Positions 63,068 through 64,000 of a stretch of DNA of 64,000 bases are shown here, one piece after another (positions within the stretch are counted from its first letter, which is position 1; every line of letters begins with the position of its first letter). This DNA comes from Lepidostoma basale (lineage: Eukaryota > Arthropoda > Insecta > Trichoptera > Lepidostomatidae), in the NCBI GenBank assembly GCA_022606425.2, contig JAHDVF020000877.1, positions 87,001-151,000 on the forward strand, in the 5' to 3' direction. The translations under genes and the position numbers were made by a program. The notes beneath the pieces were generated by a model that ran no database searches, had not been told where the DNA came from, and saw nothing but the letters and a program-made list of their open reading frames with translations.

Positions 63068-63600
63068 CAGAGGAGGGACAAAGAAAAGAGTGCATTAAAA
63101 CCATGGCAACGAATGCGTTGGTGTTAGTAATCATCATCATCCTAAGCTCGACAGCCCTAAGTGGGCCTTGGCTGAATCCAGGAGCTTCCTCCATTATTGT
63201 CTGTTTGATGCCCTTATTCTCCAATTTCTCACTTGCAACACCGATGCATCCGTGTTGACACTGTCCATCCATTGCATTTTGGGCCTTCCTGGTCTTCTAC
63301 GTCCCTGTGGTACTGAGAGCGTGAGGCGTTTTGTAGGGTTGTCGTCGTCCATTCTGATTATGTGACCAGCCCATCTCAAGCGCCCTACTTTGATGGATCT
63401 GATCACATCGGGCTCTTTATAGATATCATATAGCTCTCGGTTATATCGACGACGCCAACCATTGTGGTCTCTCACTGGGCCATATATTGTCCTAAGAACC
63501 CTTCTTTCAAATGCTGCGATGGACCTTTCAGTGTGTTTTGTCATCACCCAGGTTTCAGAGGCATATGTGAGGACTGGTTTGATCAGGGTGTTAGTAATAA
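63068..63600 (-). mobile_element. Non-LTR reverse transcriptase C-terminus (RTE-3 type)
   Basis: The minus-strand frame 63547-63194 is clean: MTKHTERSIAAFERRVLRTI, then the block at RSIKVGRLRWAGHIIRMDD, RRRPGRPKMQWMDSV and a C-terminal tail. Upstream (63600-63550) lies an LIKPVLTYASETWV-like thumb segment. The best preserved frame of its family in the window. Confidence 0.75.
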
Positions 63601-63609
63601 TTACTAATA

Positions 63610-63880
63610 ATTATTATCATACGGTAATCCTGCAAAATTCAAATAATCATATGGAAAGCTTTCGTTCTACCTTAGTAAACTGTTGTCGCCCTGTGTGATT
63701 AAGTCAGTGATGTAATGGGGATGTTTCTTAGTCATAGCATAATTTTGTTTGTAAGGCAACCCGTACTTACTTCCCAAATAATGTGTTTGGTAAGATAACC
63801 ACATAATTCACCGACCCAATTTTGTCTTAAAATTAATTAGGTATGTAATCTTACTCCTTCATTGGTGGTCGTAAGATACC
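63610..63880. other. Spacer, nothing recognised
   Basis: No gene or assigned repeat. Confidence 0.3.
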
Positions 63881-63884
63881 ACCA

Positions 63885-63990
63885 TCTTAAAATTACAACT
63901 ACGGCAGCTTCAGCTACAAGTTTCGATGCTCGCTACCATCTGCTCATCTAGAAGATGGCAGCGAACGCCGAAACCGGTCTAAGCCATAAA
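63885..63990 (+). repeat. Hammerhead palindrome, family E, at the window edge
   Basis: The plus strand has CUAGAAGA (core with one inserted base), an extra U, stem II GGC/GCC (63956-63968), GAA, ACCGGU (63972-63977) and C. The left arm is at about 63900-63945. The element may extend past the window. Confidence 0.45.
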
Positions 63991-64000
63991 ATCAAATTGA

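Overview
This 64-kb window looks like gene-poor, repeat-dense insect DNA, most probably from a moth or butterfly. The evidence is an AT-rich background, dozens of 5'-truncated non-LTR retrotransposon tails (RTE-like, Jockey-like and CR1/L2-like), tRNA-derived SINEs, two mariner relics, a Transib element and many short palindromic repeats. I found no convincing host protein-coding gene, rRNA or functional tRNA. The only long open frame (446 codons, 16407-17747) belongs to a transposon. Nearly every other open frame is a piece of a retrotransposon or a chance frame.

The background is dominated by one RTE-like family, called RTE-1 here. Its 3' end carries a short conserved tail followed by TTAG repeats. 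At least 25 truncated copies lie in both orientations. A second family (RTE-2, motif RPIMTYGIEVRADT), related C-terminal fragments (RTE-3), four Jockey-like C-termini and CR1/L2-like tails fill much of the rest. The copies are nested in one another.

Two systems stand out. The first is a young Transib element (15422-18382), the superfamily related to RAG1. It has 685-bp near-identical terminal inverted repeats that begin with CACAGTG (the V(D)J recombination heptamer), a 5-bp CGGCT target duplication, a TATA box, and an intact but C-terminally truncated transposase frame that runs into the right repeat.

The second is a set of short (about 120-270 bp) palindromic elements, scattered across the whole window. 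Their centres fold as type I hammerhead ribozymes with very short stem III: a CUGANGA-like core, a stem II hairpin, GAA, a self-complementary 6-10-nt stem III and NUH. Several families share this plan with unrelated stem sequences. Some swap the core C3-G8 pair for U3-A8, and stem I changes in compensating ways. Six elements with this architecture have clear 9-12-bp target duplications, so they moved as units, and many carry a ribozyme motif on both strands. No Penelope-like or other protein was found with them. I infer a non-autonomous ribozyme-bearing retroelement group resembling Penelope-like terminal repeats or retrozymes.

The remaining landmarks are a hAT-type MITE nested in a hammerhead palindrome, a full-length inactivated mariner (37893-39162) beside a second mariner relic of another subfamily, an unclassified MITE (39211-39609), a nested perfect palindrome (41313-42045), a 19-bp minisatellite (33582-33809), a 228-bp-period duplication (42636-43018), and several GC-rich single-copy patches that may be regulatory. 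All family names are from motif recognition by eye; no database search was run.
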